DNA from: Tragulus kanchil
Lineage: Eukaryota > Chordata > Mammalia > Artiodactyla > Tragulidae
DNA length: 64,000 nt
Assembly: GCA_022376925.1 (NCBI GenBank)
Contig: JAIOJX010000032.1
Location: forward strand, 168,975,979 to 169,039,978
Direction: 5' to 3'
Positions 22,483 through 35,841 of this stretch are shown here, one piece after another (position 1 is the first letter of the stretch; the number at the start of each line of letters is the position of its first letter). The position numbers and the translations under genes are program-made. The notes under the pieces were generated by a model. That model saw only the letters and a list, made by a program, of their open reading frames with translations, was not told the DNA's origin and did not search any database.

Positions 22483-24305
22483 GGGCGGCCCTCCCGCCGG
22501 GCGCCCGCCTTGCCCAGCCCCCCGCCTTGCATGCCCCCCTCCGCTCTGCGCGCAGTGCCGAGCGAGCCTTCCCGGGCACCCGCTCCCACCCCGGACAGCC
22601 GCGAAGTGATGGGGGGCCGCCCTCAGCCCTGGGCCGGGAGGGCCCCCCAGGCTCCACGCGGGGCCACACGCCCCTCCTGGCGGTGGGCCCGGGGGAGGCC
22701 TTCCGGCCCGCGGGCTCGCTGCGGGCACGCTGGCCTTCGGGCCTTGGCTGGACGGTGTCGGTGCGGTCTCCCGCGAGGCTCTGTGGCAGCAGCCCGTGTC
22801 CCAGCGTGACCCCAGGGCCCGTGACGGCCACGCGTCATCCGGAGATGTGGGGTCGAGAATCTAGCCACCGAGCAGAGCAGCGCGTGGGACGGAGCGGCCC
22901 TTGCCCCTACGGCCCCTAAGGCTGAGTCCCCCCCGTTCCACAGCCCCCGGAAAGCGCAGGCTGGGGGGTCTGCCTGGAGTGGGGTGGCGGCGGCTGGGCG
23001 AGGGGCCTGTGCGGGCTGTGCCCCCACTGGGGGGAGACTGGGCTCCGGGGGTGGGGGCGCTGTCCCGCAGGGGAGCTGCGTGGGTATGAAGTGTGCGGGT
23101 GCGTGTGTGGTCAGAGCATGTGTGAGCGTGGTGGGTGCGCAGAGGCGTGCCGGGGCATCGGTGTGTGGGTGAAGACCGGGGCAGGCCGCTGCTGCAGCCC
23201 CGTCCCCGGGCTCCCCCAGGGCCCCTGTGCCCCAGAGAAGGGGTCGGCTGCCGCATCTCAGGAGGCCCTGAGGGCACAGTCCCGCCCGGCGTGGCGGGGA
23301 GGGGCGCCGCCCCGCAGTTTGACCCTGAGCCGCCTGGAGGCTGCTTGGCAGGGGTCCCCTCCTCTCAGGGCGCCTGGCTCTGTAAACAGGTCTGGCCTGC
23401 GTGCTCACGTGCAGTGGCTCGGTCTCCCTAAGAGGGGGCACGGGCCTCCGGAGGCCTGGGACTGGGCCTGGGTGGGGATGCCCGCGGTGACTGGCAGCCC
23501 GGCTCGGGCAGCGAGGCGCAGGCCACTTGTCAGGACCGGCTCTGCTGCCCCTTCCGGGAATGGGGACTCAGGCCCGGGCAACAGAGGCTCCTGGCGTCTG
23601 AGATGCTCTGGCCCCTGGCCTGGCCGGGGGTTCCCAGCAGAGCAGCCAGGGCCTCGGGGAGGTGCTTGGGCAGAAGCCGAGGCCGTCGGTGGCCCTGGGT
23701 GCGCCGTCTGGCCCCGGAGATCTCCCGACCTGTTCCCAGCAGAAGGGGATGGTTCTGTCCTGTCCCCCTCAGGAGGCGGCCCTCTGAGCTCCTGAGGGCA
23801 GAGCAGGCCCTGGGCGTGGGCTTCTGGACCCGAGGCTCTGCTGCGGGTGTGGGTCTGCCCCGGCCCTTGTGGACGGCCTGGAGCCCGTCTGGGCAGCCCC
23901 TCACCTAGACCAGCAGAGACCTGCGTCATTCCCAGGGCCACCCTGGGCAGGACTGTTGCTGACACACAGGCAGGCACGGGCCAGCCGCACCTGGCACCCC
24001 GACATCCGCGTCCTGGGGTCTCCTGGGAGAGGCACAGCCGGCCAGGGGAGAGGGTCTGGGGACGGGGGCCGAGGGCCCTTGCAGTGGTCTGGGAGGCCCT
24101 CTGAACCCGGACAGGAGGGGCAGGCCGTGCCCCCGGGCCCCCGAGGAGGGTCCGCCCGCCGCTTCTGCGCTGCCTGCCTCTGCCCGCTGCTGTTGGGTAA
24201 CGAACCCCCTGTTTCAATTCTACTCTGGCTTACCTGAAAGTAAAGATTGTTAAACACAGATGTATTTATTTCTCAAGTCAAAATAAAAGCAAAAGTACCT
24301 GAGCC
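22483..24305 (+). other. TMEM179: TMEM179 3' untranslated region (inferred)
   Basis: GC-rich sequence from the stop codon to the first convincing poly(A) signal, with a GT-rich patch at about 23090-23170. No gene is recognised. The extent is inferred from the AATAAA near 24282. Confidence 0.5.
24265..24287. terminator. Candidate bidirectional poly(A) region
   Basis: AATAAA on plus at 24282-24287 fits the TMEM179 3' end. TTTATT at 24265-24270 is AATAAA on minus and could serve NRAC, although that would give NRAC a 3' UTR of about 2.8 kb. The region is A/T-rich between GC-rich flanks. Confidence 0.5.
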
Positions 24306-27066
24306 TCTAATGTGGACGCGCGGGTCTTTCTTTACTCGTCTGTTCTGTCTTTAGTTGGGCTTAGCGTCTGCCGTTCTGTCTGCTGTCCGTTTAAGACGGG
24401 AAGCCCTGCCGCCTGTGTTTGCTGCTGGAGCTGCCCAGCCTCACCAGGAGCTGGGGGGCCCGCCGCGCCCCGGCGGCGCGTTTCCTCGTGGGCTCTGCTC
24501 CGGCTGCGTCCCGGCACCGCTTCACGGGTGTGAGGCTGGATTTCACGTTTCCGAATTCTCAGGGCTGCTTGCTGTACCTCGAGCAACGCTTTTCCCAAAG
24601 CAGCAGGCCTCATGGAGCCTCCCGGGCTGAGCGGGTCTTTGCAGAAGCCCTGCGCGGAAAGCCGCGGGCTGCGAGGAGGGGGCTGCCGCACCCTCCACTC
24701 AGGGCCGGGGGAGCCGGGCCCCCTTCCGGAGCTCCCCTCACAACGGGCGCGGGGCTGGAGTGGCTGAGCCTGCGGCCCGTGCCCTGTGGACACGGGCCTG
24801 CAGGTAACCTGCTGTCCTCTTCAGGGAGAGGGGTGGGCGCAGGGGAGTGGCTGGTGTGTGTGACGGTGGTGACCGTGAGGCTGGAGGGTCCCCGGGGCCG
24901 GGCCTGGGCCCACGAGGCTGCCACTCCTGCGGCCTCTCCCCGCTGGGCTCCCTGCTCAGGGCCCTGAGTTGTGAGGCTCCAGGGCCGACTCACCGAGCCC
25001 CCCACCTCTGCCGCAGCTGCCCAGCTGGATCCACGGCCAATCAGTCCTGATTTCTCTCCTTTGGGGAAAGTCTCCAGAAGGAACGAGGCGGCAGTGTTTA
25101 AACGGAAAACCACTGTCTCCCTACGCAGCTCGTGGGGACAGAGGCTTGGAGCTTGCGCAGCCGATGGACGCCGTCTGCAGGTTGTGGGGTCACAGCTTCT
25201 CCCCCAGAGGTGCCTCCCTGCTTTGTTCCGGACCCCTCACTGCAGCATCTTGAGGGGACCCTGGGGTCTGTCACCGCGTGGCCCCTTGATCGGGCGGTGT
25301 GGGCGAAGGCTAGCTGTCCGCGTGGTCAGGGGGCCCCCAGGCTGCACAGCCCAGGAGGGGCTGTTGGGCCCAGACGGCGTGTCCTGCGAATGGCGGGGGC
25401 CCGGGCAGCGAGCCCGCCTCTCGGCCCTGCCCGGCCCCTCTCCGCCTTCCCCAGGCCGGTGGCCTAGGAGGCGCTGGGCAGGACGCCTCCCCAGAGTGGG
25501 GCCCGTGCCGGTGACAGGCAAGGCGGGGGCGCCGGGGTCACCGCCTGCACGTGACTGAAGGAGGGAGTGCCCCGCGGCTGCCCACCAGAGCCACCTCTCC
25601 CAGAGGGGTTTTGGGGTCTGGGCTGCAGGCCCCAAGCAGCAGAGGGCCGGGTTTCCCTCCTCCTCTGTGTCCCTGCGTAGGAGGAGGGGTCCCGGGCTCA
25701 GGGGCTGCACGCAGTCATATGCAGGTCAAGCCCAAGGTCACCGAGAGCTCCTGCCGGGCTGGAGGAGGGGCCCGAAGGGTAGCCGGGGGGCTGGAACCTG
25801 GGGGTCCCAGGTTTTAGTGGTGGAATTGTTCTCCAAGAACACCTCACGGTGGACCCCAGCATGCGGGGCAGGAGGGGCTGTGTCCCGAGGCCGTGGCGCC
25901 CAGGGAGTGGCTGGTGTGTGTGACGGTGGTGACCGTGAGGCTGGAGGGTCCCCGGGGCCGGGCCTGGGCCCACGAGGCTGCCACTCCTGCGGCCTCTCCC
26001 CGCTGGGCTCCCTGCTCAGGGCCCTGAGTTGTGAGGCTCCAGGGCCGACTCACCGAGCCCCCCACCTCTGCCGCAGCTGCCCAGCTGGATCCACGGCCAA
26101 TCAGTCCTGATTTCTCTCCTTTGGGGAAAGTCTCCAGAAGGAACGAGGCGGCAGTGTTTAAACGGAAAACCACTGTCTCCCTACGCAGCTCGTGGGGACA
26201 GAGGCTTGGAGCTTGCGCAGCCGATGGACGCCGTCTGCAGGTTGTGGGGTCACAGCTTCTCCCCCAGAGGTGCCTCCCTGCTTTGTTCCGGACCCCTCAC
26301 TGCAGCATCTTGAGGGGACCCTGGGGTCTGTCACCGCGTGGCCCCTTGATCGGGCGGTGTGGGCGAAGGCTAGCTGTCCGCGTGGTCAGGGGGCCCCCAG
26401 GCTGCACAGCCCAGGAGGGGCTGTTGGGCCCAGACGGCGTGTCCTGCGAATGGCGGGGGCCCGGGCAGCGAGCCCGCCTCTCGGCCCTGCCCGGCCCCTC
26501 TCCGCCTTCCCCAGGCCGGTGGCCTAGGAGGCGCTGGGCAGGACGCCTCCCCAGAGTGGGGCCCGTGCCGGTGACAGGCAAGGCGGGGGCGCCGGGGTCA
26601 CCGCCTGCACGTGACTGAAGGAGGGAGTGCCCCGCGGCTGCCCACCAGAGCCACCTCTCCCAGAGGGGTTTTGGGGTCTGGGCTGCAGGCCCCAAGCAGC
26701 AGAGGGCCGGGTTTCCCTCCTCCTCTGTGTCCCTGCGTAGGAGGAGGGGTCCCGGGCTCAGGGGCTGCACGCAGTCATATGCAGGTCAAGCCCAAGGTCA
26801 CCGAGAGCTCCTGCCGGGCTGGAGGAGGGGCCCGAAGGGTAGCCGGGGGGCTGGAACCTGGGGGTCCCAGGTTTTAGTGGTGGAATTGTTCTCCAAGAAC
26901 ACCTCACGGTGGACCCCAGCATGCGGGGCAGGAGGGGCTGTGTCCCGAGGCCGTGGCGCCCCACGCCTCGGCTCCGGCCTCGGGGCGCCCTTCCCGGTCA
27001 CCCTGCCCGCAGCAGCCCCGATCCCCGGGCCGGCGGTCTGGGAGCCCCCGGGCAGGGGCGTCGCCG
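24306..27066. other. Interval between convergent TMEM179 and NRAC
   Basis: GC-rich sequence with no recognisable gene. Mostly occupied by tandem duplication D7. It may contain the NRAC 3' UTR on the minus strand. Confidence 0.5.
24843..26962. repeat. Tandem duplication D7
   Basis: Copy A is about 24843-25902 and copy B 25903-26962, at a constant offset of 1060. I see no differences apart from the joint. Copy B ends about 105 bp before the NRAC stop codon, so NRAC coding sequence is untouched. Confidence 0.95.
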
Positions 27067-29780
<2,714 letters not shown>

Positions 29781-29792
29781 TTACTGGAGCAT
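29781..29792 (-). promoter_or_regulatory. NRAC: Three-codon uORF abutting the NRAC start
   Basis: On minus, ATG-CTC-CAG-TAA (29792-29781) is followed immediately by the NRAC ATG. A possible splice acceptor (ctttcag) lies just upstream at about 29797, so the 5' UTR probably continues in another exon to the right. Confidence 0.6.
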
Positions 29793-29984
29793 GGTCCTGA
29801 AAGACGCAGAGGCGTTATCGATCTCACGGGAACACTCGCCGGAATAGAATGAATGGAGAAGAGGTTCCTCCCGGCAACCGCGCGTGGTCCCCCCAGGCCC
29901 AGCCTCCCCACCAGCGGCCCGTGCCGCCCCCGGAGGTGCTCCTGGCGCGAAGGAAGCCTCGGCTCAGGACCGCCCCTGTTGGCA

Positions 29985-30085
29985 GCTTCTCCTGACACCT
30001 GTTGTCTTGATATCAGGGTAATGGCTGCATACTATTCCGCAGGGTGACTGTTATCTGCAGCTGAGCTCCTTCATTTGGGGCATGG
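29985..30085. promoter_or_regulatory. Candidate regulatory element upstream of NRAC
   Basis: An AT-richer island about 200-300 bp upstream of the NRAC ATG. It contains gttatctgcagctgagctcc, where a TTATCT GATA-type site sits next to a CAGCTG E-box. Inference only. Confidence 0.35.
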
Positions 30086-31084
30086 GGGGCAGTTAGCTCC
30101 TGTCGTTGCTCCCCATAAGCCCACAGCAAGCGCCGCCGCCGCCTCCCTCCTGGGAATGCCGCGGCAGGAGCGATGAGGTCCGGCCTGGGCTTCGTCAGGG
30201 CTCCGTGGGGGCCGGGAAAGGCCTCCGCAGGGGCTCGTGGGGGCTGGAGCTCCGGGCCTGCCCTGCGTCCTGCCGGGCTCTCCGTCCTCCCCTCGGCCTG
30301 TCCGGCCTGCCCGGGCTCTCCCGGAGGCTTCCGTTGCTCCAGCACCGGGTGTGAGGCGGTGCCCCCCCTGGATTGCAGCCCTCTGGAGGGAATTTTCTCT
30401 CACACCTTGGAGGGGTCTTTGACTTTTGAGACCTCCCCCGGTCCTGCTCAGGTGGAGTCAGGCAGCTGCGGAGCGTCTGTCCGTCCTGTCCTGTCCTGTC
30501 CTTCGAGGGCCCCGGGGCCGAGGCCCCGCCCAGCCCGCCTTGTGCCTGAGGAGCCAAGTGGACGGCGGGGCGTGGCCGTGTCCCCTCTGCCCTCTCCCCA
30601 GGGGCAAAGAGGGGAGGCGTGGGGGCGTCTCCCCGTCCAGCCCCGCCCCAGGCTCTGCGGGGAGCCGGCTCTGGGTGTCTGCTGGACACTCCTGCTCCCT
30701 TCCCACAGGGGCGTCCTGGCGCTCGTCCATCCTCCAGGCACCCTGCGCCCAGGCGCTGCGTGAGGGAGGAGCCGCCAGGGGTGGGAAGAAGGCGAGGGGC
30801 TTGGCTTGGGTGCAGCTCTCCTCCTCCGGGAGATAACAAGCTGGCCACTCGGTTACTTCAAAAAGGAGTGATTTTCTTCCTTCTCAGCGTCGGACTTTCT
30901 ATTGCAAATAGGGTCGTGGGGGCGGAGGGGCGGGAGGGGGGCCTTGTCTGCAGGGGGCGCTCGCTCCCAGCGGGGGCCAGCCTCAGCCCTGGGGGCAGCG
31001 TCTCTGCCCCGCCGGGTCTGGGGCCTCCATGGCGCCGCCTCCTCGCTCCTTCCGGCCCGCACCCGCCCCGGACTGGGGCTAGGG

Positions 31085-31400
31085 GGACCATGTGTGAGGG
31101 TGTGCACACCCGTGTGAGCCTTTTGTGAGTGTGCAGGCGTGGGTGGGATTAGAGGTCCACGTGTGTGCACGCTTGTGGTGCTGTGAGCTCCGTGTGTGTG
31201 AGTGCTCAGGCGTGCCTGCCTACGCTGTGCAGGGTGCGTGCAGCCGTGCGTGACCGTGCTCACCCGCATGTGTGCTCACGTGCATGTGCAGCCTGTGTGA
31301 AGGAGAGTGGCAGTGCGCACACGCGTCAGCGCGTGAGAGGGGCGTGTGTGCCCGTGTACCGTGTGTGCCCGCGCCTGGGTGTGAACGTGCCAGGTCGTGT
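31085..31400. repeat. GT/TG-rich alternating purine-pyrimidine stretch
   Basis: A diffuse, irregular gtgtgtgc/tgtgcacac pattern over about 300 bp, without a fixed unit. It looks like a decayed microsatellite cluster. Confidence 0.65.
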
Positions 31401-31454
31401 CCCCCCGAGGCTCCGGGGCCTCAGGGCAGGGCGCCTCCCCCAGACCCGTCCTGT

Positions 31455-31515
31455 GCTGCCCGTGACCTTGCGTGACCTCGGCCAGTCCTCTGCCTCTGCG
31501 AGCCTCAGGGTCCCC
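31455..31515 (+). repeat. MIR-like remnant
   Basis: The sequence gtgacctcggccagtcctct then gcctctgcgagcctcagggt follows the MIR core (gaccttgggcaagtcactta ... ctgagcctcagt). Confidence 0.5.
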
Positions 31516-32094
31516 GGCTGAAGGTGGGCCCAGGGGCAGGCGGCCCTGCCGCCCGAGGGGTGAGAGGGTCAGGTGTGGTCAGGGCTGTGAGGTGCCCGGG
31601 GCCCGTGCTCCTGGCCTCAGCCTGGTCATCGCTCGGGGAGGGGGTGTGGCCGTGCCCAGCGTGGAGCCTGCGTGCATGCGGAGCGCCCCCGCGGGGCGTC
31701 CCCTCCCCGCCACCTCTCCGGCGCCTCTGGCCGCACCGGGCAGCCTTGCTCAGGCTCCAGCTTCTGTTACAGGGCCGTCCCCAGCCCCTCTCCGCGGGAA
31801 GGGGGCCTCTCCACCTCCGGGGCTGGCCTGAGGGCTGGGCTCTGCCCTTCTTTGGCTCAGAGGCCTCGGTCAAGCAGAGGGGCGAGGCCTCGGTTTCCCT
31901 GCCGGGGACACGGAGGACGGTGGGCTCTGGTCGGCCCAGCACCTGAGGCTGCTCCGGGCCCTGCCTCCCGCGGCCCCCGGGCCGCCTCCAGCACCTGCAC
32001 CCCGGGCTGGACGGCGAGGGGGCCCTGCGCGAGTGGGGAGGCCTGGGGCCTCGGGCAGGGCCAGCCTGTAACCCGAGTGCCCTCTCTCCGAGGC

Positions 32095-32165
32095 CGCCTC
32101 GTGACAGATGGCGATAAAGGGTGGAAAATAGCTCTGGGCCTGCAGAATGTCACCCGCTCCTGCCC
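32095..32165. promoter_or_regulatory. Candidate element with E-box/GATA pair
   Basis: A CAGATG E-box (32105-32110) is followed two bases later by GATAAA (32113-32118), within AT-richer sequence. Copied at about 33258-33271 by D8. Function inferred only. Confidence 0.3.
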
Positions 32166-32749
32166 TGCGGGGAGAGCGCGCGGGTGGGGCTCCTAGGCCA
32201 CTGGCCGGGGGCGCACCGTCCTGCCCTGGGGTGGGGCCGCCCGGAGCTCCTGCTCCCACCCTGGAGGCCCTAGGGGGCACCTGCTGCCCAGGAGAAGGGG
32301 GTCTGGCCCGGGATGCACCCCCAGCACCCCCAGCCCCTGACGGCCTGTGGGGTCTGGCCGGCACCCTGCCTCCCGACCCACCTTGCCTGGGTGCCTTTGG
32401 GAGAGGACGACAGTGTCCCAGCCGTCCCCCACTGCCTGCCTCCCGGCTCGGGGGTGCAGGGTGGGCTGGTCAGCTCCTGTCTGCTTCAAGGCCTCGGACG
32501 AGGCTGAGCCTGGGCCTGGCCGCCCACCTGCCACCGGCGCCTGCCCGGTGCCCGTGACCCCACCAGGCCGTGGGCCAGGCTGTCCACCCGCAGTGTCCGC
32601 CGCCCCCTCCCCCGGCCTCCAGCCTGCCGGCGCAGCCCTGGCCTCGTCGAGGTCTCTCCCTGGCTCTGCTACCCCGCCCGCTCGTCACCCTCGGCCCCCC
32701 GGGCCGGAGGCAGAGCTCCTGTGCACCCCCAGCCCACGCACCGTGTGCA

Positions 32750-32822
32750 CGGACACCCCCCACACGTCCACCCACTCAGACACACCACGCCTACACACGC
32801 ACTCACACGCACACACACGCCT
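32750..32822. repeat. CA-rich low-complexity stretch
   Basis: An irregular cacac/cactcacac run ending in acacacacgc. The D8 copy at about 33902-33976 is two bases longer. Confidence 0.75.
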
Positions 32823-34291
32823 GCTGCCGGGCTCACCTGGGCTCCTGGCTGACGCGCCCGGACAAGCTCGCCCCCGACGCCCGCACGCGGGCGGTCCGCG
32901 CCTCCGCGCACCAGGAACTGGAGCCGGCCTCCGGCCAGCGAGGAGTGTCCGTTACAGCCGCGGGGCCCCAGCGCGCTCCGGCCGGCCTGCCCGGGAGCGC
33001 TGCCGTGGCCGCTGGCCTGGCGGCCTCTGACCCGTCCAGGGCCGCGGGGCAGCCGTCCGGAGTGCCCGGAGGCTGGCCGTGGCCGCTGGCCTGGCGGCCT
33101 CTGACCCGTCCAGGGCCGCGGGGCTGAGTCCAGGGCCGGATGTGCCTTTCTGAGCTGAGGAGACAGAAGGCGGTGGACACCCGCCGCGGGCGGGAGTGGA
33201 GCGAGGCCGGCCGGCCGGTGGCCCTGGCAGCCCAGCGCCCTCTCCGAGCCGTCGTGACAGATGGCGATAAAGGGTGGAAAATAGCTCTGGGCCTGCAGAA
33301 TGTCACCCGCTCCTGCCCTGCGGGGAGAGCGCGCGGGTGGGGCTCCTAGGCCACTGGCCGGGGGCGCACCGTCCTGCCCTGGGGTGGGGCCGCCCGGAGC
33401 TCCTGCTCCCACCCTGGAGGCCCTAGGGGGCACCTGCTGCCCAGGAGAAGGGGGTCTGGCCCGGGATGCACCCCCAGCACCCCCAGCCCCTGACGGCCTG
33501 TGGGGTCTGGCCGGCACCCTGCCTCCCGACCCACCTTGCCTGGGTGCCTTTGGGAGAGGACGACAGTGTCCCAGCCGTCCCCCACTGCCTGCCTCCCGGC
33601 TCGGGGGTGCAGGGTGGGCTGGTCAGCTCCTGTCTGCTTCAAGGCCTCGGACGAGGCTGAGCCTGGGCCTGGCCGCCCACCTGCCACCGGCGCCTGCCCG
33701 GTGCCCGTGACCCCACCAGGCCGTGGGCCAGGCTGTCCACCCGCAGTGTCCGCCGCCCCCTCCCCCGGCCTCCAGCCTGCCGGCGCAGCCCTGGCCTCGT
33801 CGAGGTCTCTCCCTGGCTCTGCTACCCCGCCCGCTCGTCACCCTCGGCCCCCCGGGCCGGAGGCAGAGCTCCTGTGCACCCCCAGCCCACGCACCGTGTG
33901 CACGGACACCCCCCACACGTCCACCCACTCAGACACACCACGCCTACACACGCACTCACACGCACACACACACGCCTGCTGCCGGGCTCACCTGGGCTCC
34001 TGGCTGACGCGCCCGGACAAGCTCGCCCCCCCGACGCCCGCACGCGGGCGGTCCGCGCCTCCCGCGCACCAGGAACTGGAGCCGGCCGCTCCGGCCAGCG
34101 AGGAGTGTCCGTTACAGCCGCGGGGCCCCAGCGCGCTCCGGCCGGCCTGCCCGGGAGGCTGCTGCCGTGGCCGCTGGCCTGGCGGCCTCTGACCCGTCCA
34201 GGGCCGCGGGGCTGAGTCCAGGGCCGGATGTGCCTTTCTGAGCTGAGGAGACAGAAGGCGGTGGACACCCCGCCGCGGGCGGGAGTGGAGC

Positions 34292-35841
34292 GAGGGCCGG
34301 CCGGCCGGTGGCCCTGGCAGCCCAGCGCCCTCAGCCTGGCAGCTGCCCAGGTGGCACCACTTCTGAATGAAGCCCTGGGAGGACTCGGGGAACTCCGCGG
34401 GGCTGGTCCTGCTCCCTAGGGCTGCCTGGTCCCTGCTGGCCCTGCCCGGGGCGGGGAGCCGGGGAGCGGGCGCTGGCCGCGTGGCCTCGAGGCCCCTTCG
34501 CCCTGCGATGCCTGGCCCGCACGGCTCTAGGGTGCATTTAGGATGCGGGTGGCCGCAGGACCGGGTGAGGCCTGGTGGGTGCAGGGGGAGCTGACCTTGG
34601 CCTTGAGAACCGCAGGTGCCGGGGCCGGTGGACCCACGTCCAGACCCTGGCCACGTCAGCCCGAGTTCCAGCCCTCCGGTCAGGTTGGAGGGCTGTGCTC
34701 CCACGGCGCCTGCACACAGCAGGCACCAAATAAGTGTCGTGTCCCGAGCCCCGTGGGCACAGTGGGCCAGGATGGGGATTCCCTCTGCTGAGTCAGCTCA
34801 GGGAAGGGCCCTGTCTCTGGGGACGTCCAAAGCCATGGCCTGGGCTCCAGGGACCCAGGAGCACGTCGTTCCCTCTGGGCTCGGCCCTCAGCAGAGCCCC
34901 AGGGGCTGCTGGGGAGGGCTGGCTGGGTCCGTGTCCCGCCCTGCCGCCCAGGCCGGCCCTGCAGGTTGCCCGGGAGAGCCTCGGCTCCCGCCTAGAAGGC
35001 TCGGCTTGGCGTGCGGAGGGGGCCGACCGCCGCTCGCCCCCACGCAGCCAGGCCTCGGGCAGGAGCGAGGGCCGGCCGGCCGGTGGCCCTGGCAGCCCAG
35101 CGCCCTCAGCCTGGCAGCTGCCCAGGTGGCACCACTTCTGAATGAAGCCCTGGGAGGACTCGGGGAACTCCGCGGGGCTGGTCCTGCTCCCTAGGGCTGC
35201 CTGGTCCCTGCTGGCCCTGCCCGGGGCGGGGAGCCGGGGAGCGGGCGCTGGCCGCGTGGCCTCGAGGCCCCTTCGCCCTGCGATGCCTGGCCCGCACGGC
35301 TCTAGGGTGCATTTAGGATGCGGGTGGCCGCAGGACCGGGTGAGGCCTGGTGGGTGCAGGGGGAGCTGACCTTGGCCTTGAGAACCGCAGGTGCCGGGGC
35401 CGGTGGACCCACGTCCAGACCCTGGCCACGTCAGCCCGAGTTCCAGCCCTCCGGTCAGGTTGGAGGGCTGTGCTCCCACGGCGCCTGCACACAGCAGGCA
35501 CCAAATAAGTGTCGTGTCCCGAGCCCCGTGGGCACAGTGGGCCAGGATGGGGATTCCCTCTGCTGAGTCAGCTCAGGGAAGGGCCCTGTCTCTGGGGACG
35601 TCCAAAGCCATGGCCTGGGCTCCAGGGACCCAGGAGCACGTCGTTCCCTCTGGGCTCGGCCCTCAGCAGAGCCCCAGGGGCTGCTGGGGAGGGCTGGCTG
35701 GGTCCGTGTCCCGCCCTGCCGCCCAGGCCGGCCCTGCAGGTTGCCCGGGAGAGCCTCGGCTCCCGCCTAGAAGGCTCGGCTTGGCGTGCGGAGGGGGCCG
35801 ACCGCCGCTCGCCCCCACGCAGCCAGGCCTCGGGCAGGAGC
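34292..35841. repeat. Tandem duplication D9 (shortest, 775 bp)
   Basis: Copy A is about 34292-35066 and copy B 35067-35841, at a constant offset of 775. It starts inside the end of D8, so the ggccggccggtggccctggc stretch is present three times. Confidence 0.93.
34690..34742. repeat. MIR/L2-like 3' end remnant
   Basis: The segment gcctgcacacagcaggcacc followed by aaataagtgtcg matches the usual cctggcacacagtaggcgctcaataaatg end. Copied at about 35465-35517 by D9. Confidence 0.5.

Larger units (their letters stand above)
30086..32085. other. Intergenic, GC-rich, no gene seen
   Basis: Contains a (CCTGT)n-like run at about 30482-30501, an octamer-like attgcaaata at 30901, a CTCF-like ctgcagggggcgctc at about 30949 and GT-rich sequence at 31085-31400. 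Open frames are compositional. Confidence 0.5.
32086..34332. repeat. Tandem duplication D8
   Basis: Copy A is about 32086-33242 and copy B 33243-34332, at an offset of about 1153 at the start, shrinking to about 1090 by the end. Copy A has a 72-bp internal repeat (about 33000-33123) that copy B lacks. Single-base indels crowd the right-hand part (about 32860-33220 against 34020-34290). Confidence 0.9.

Noticed and set aside
30949..30963. Second CTCF site (ctgcagggggcgctc)
   Set aside because: Only the 3' half of the core matches well. Too weak to list as a site.
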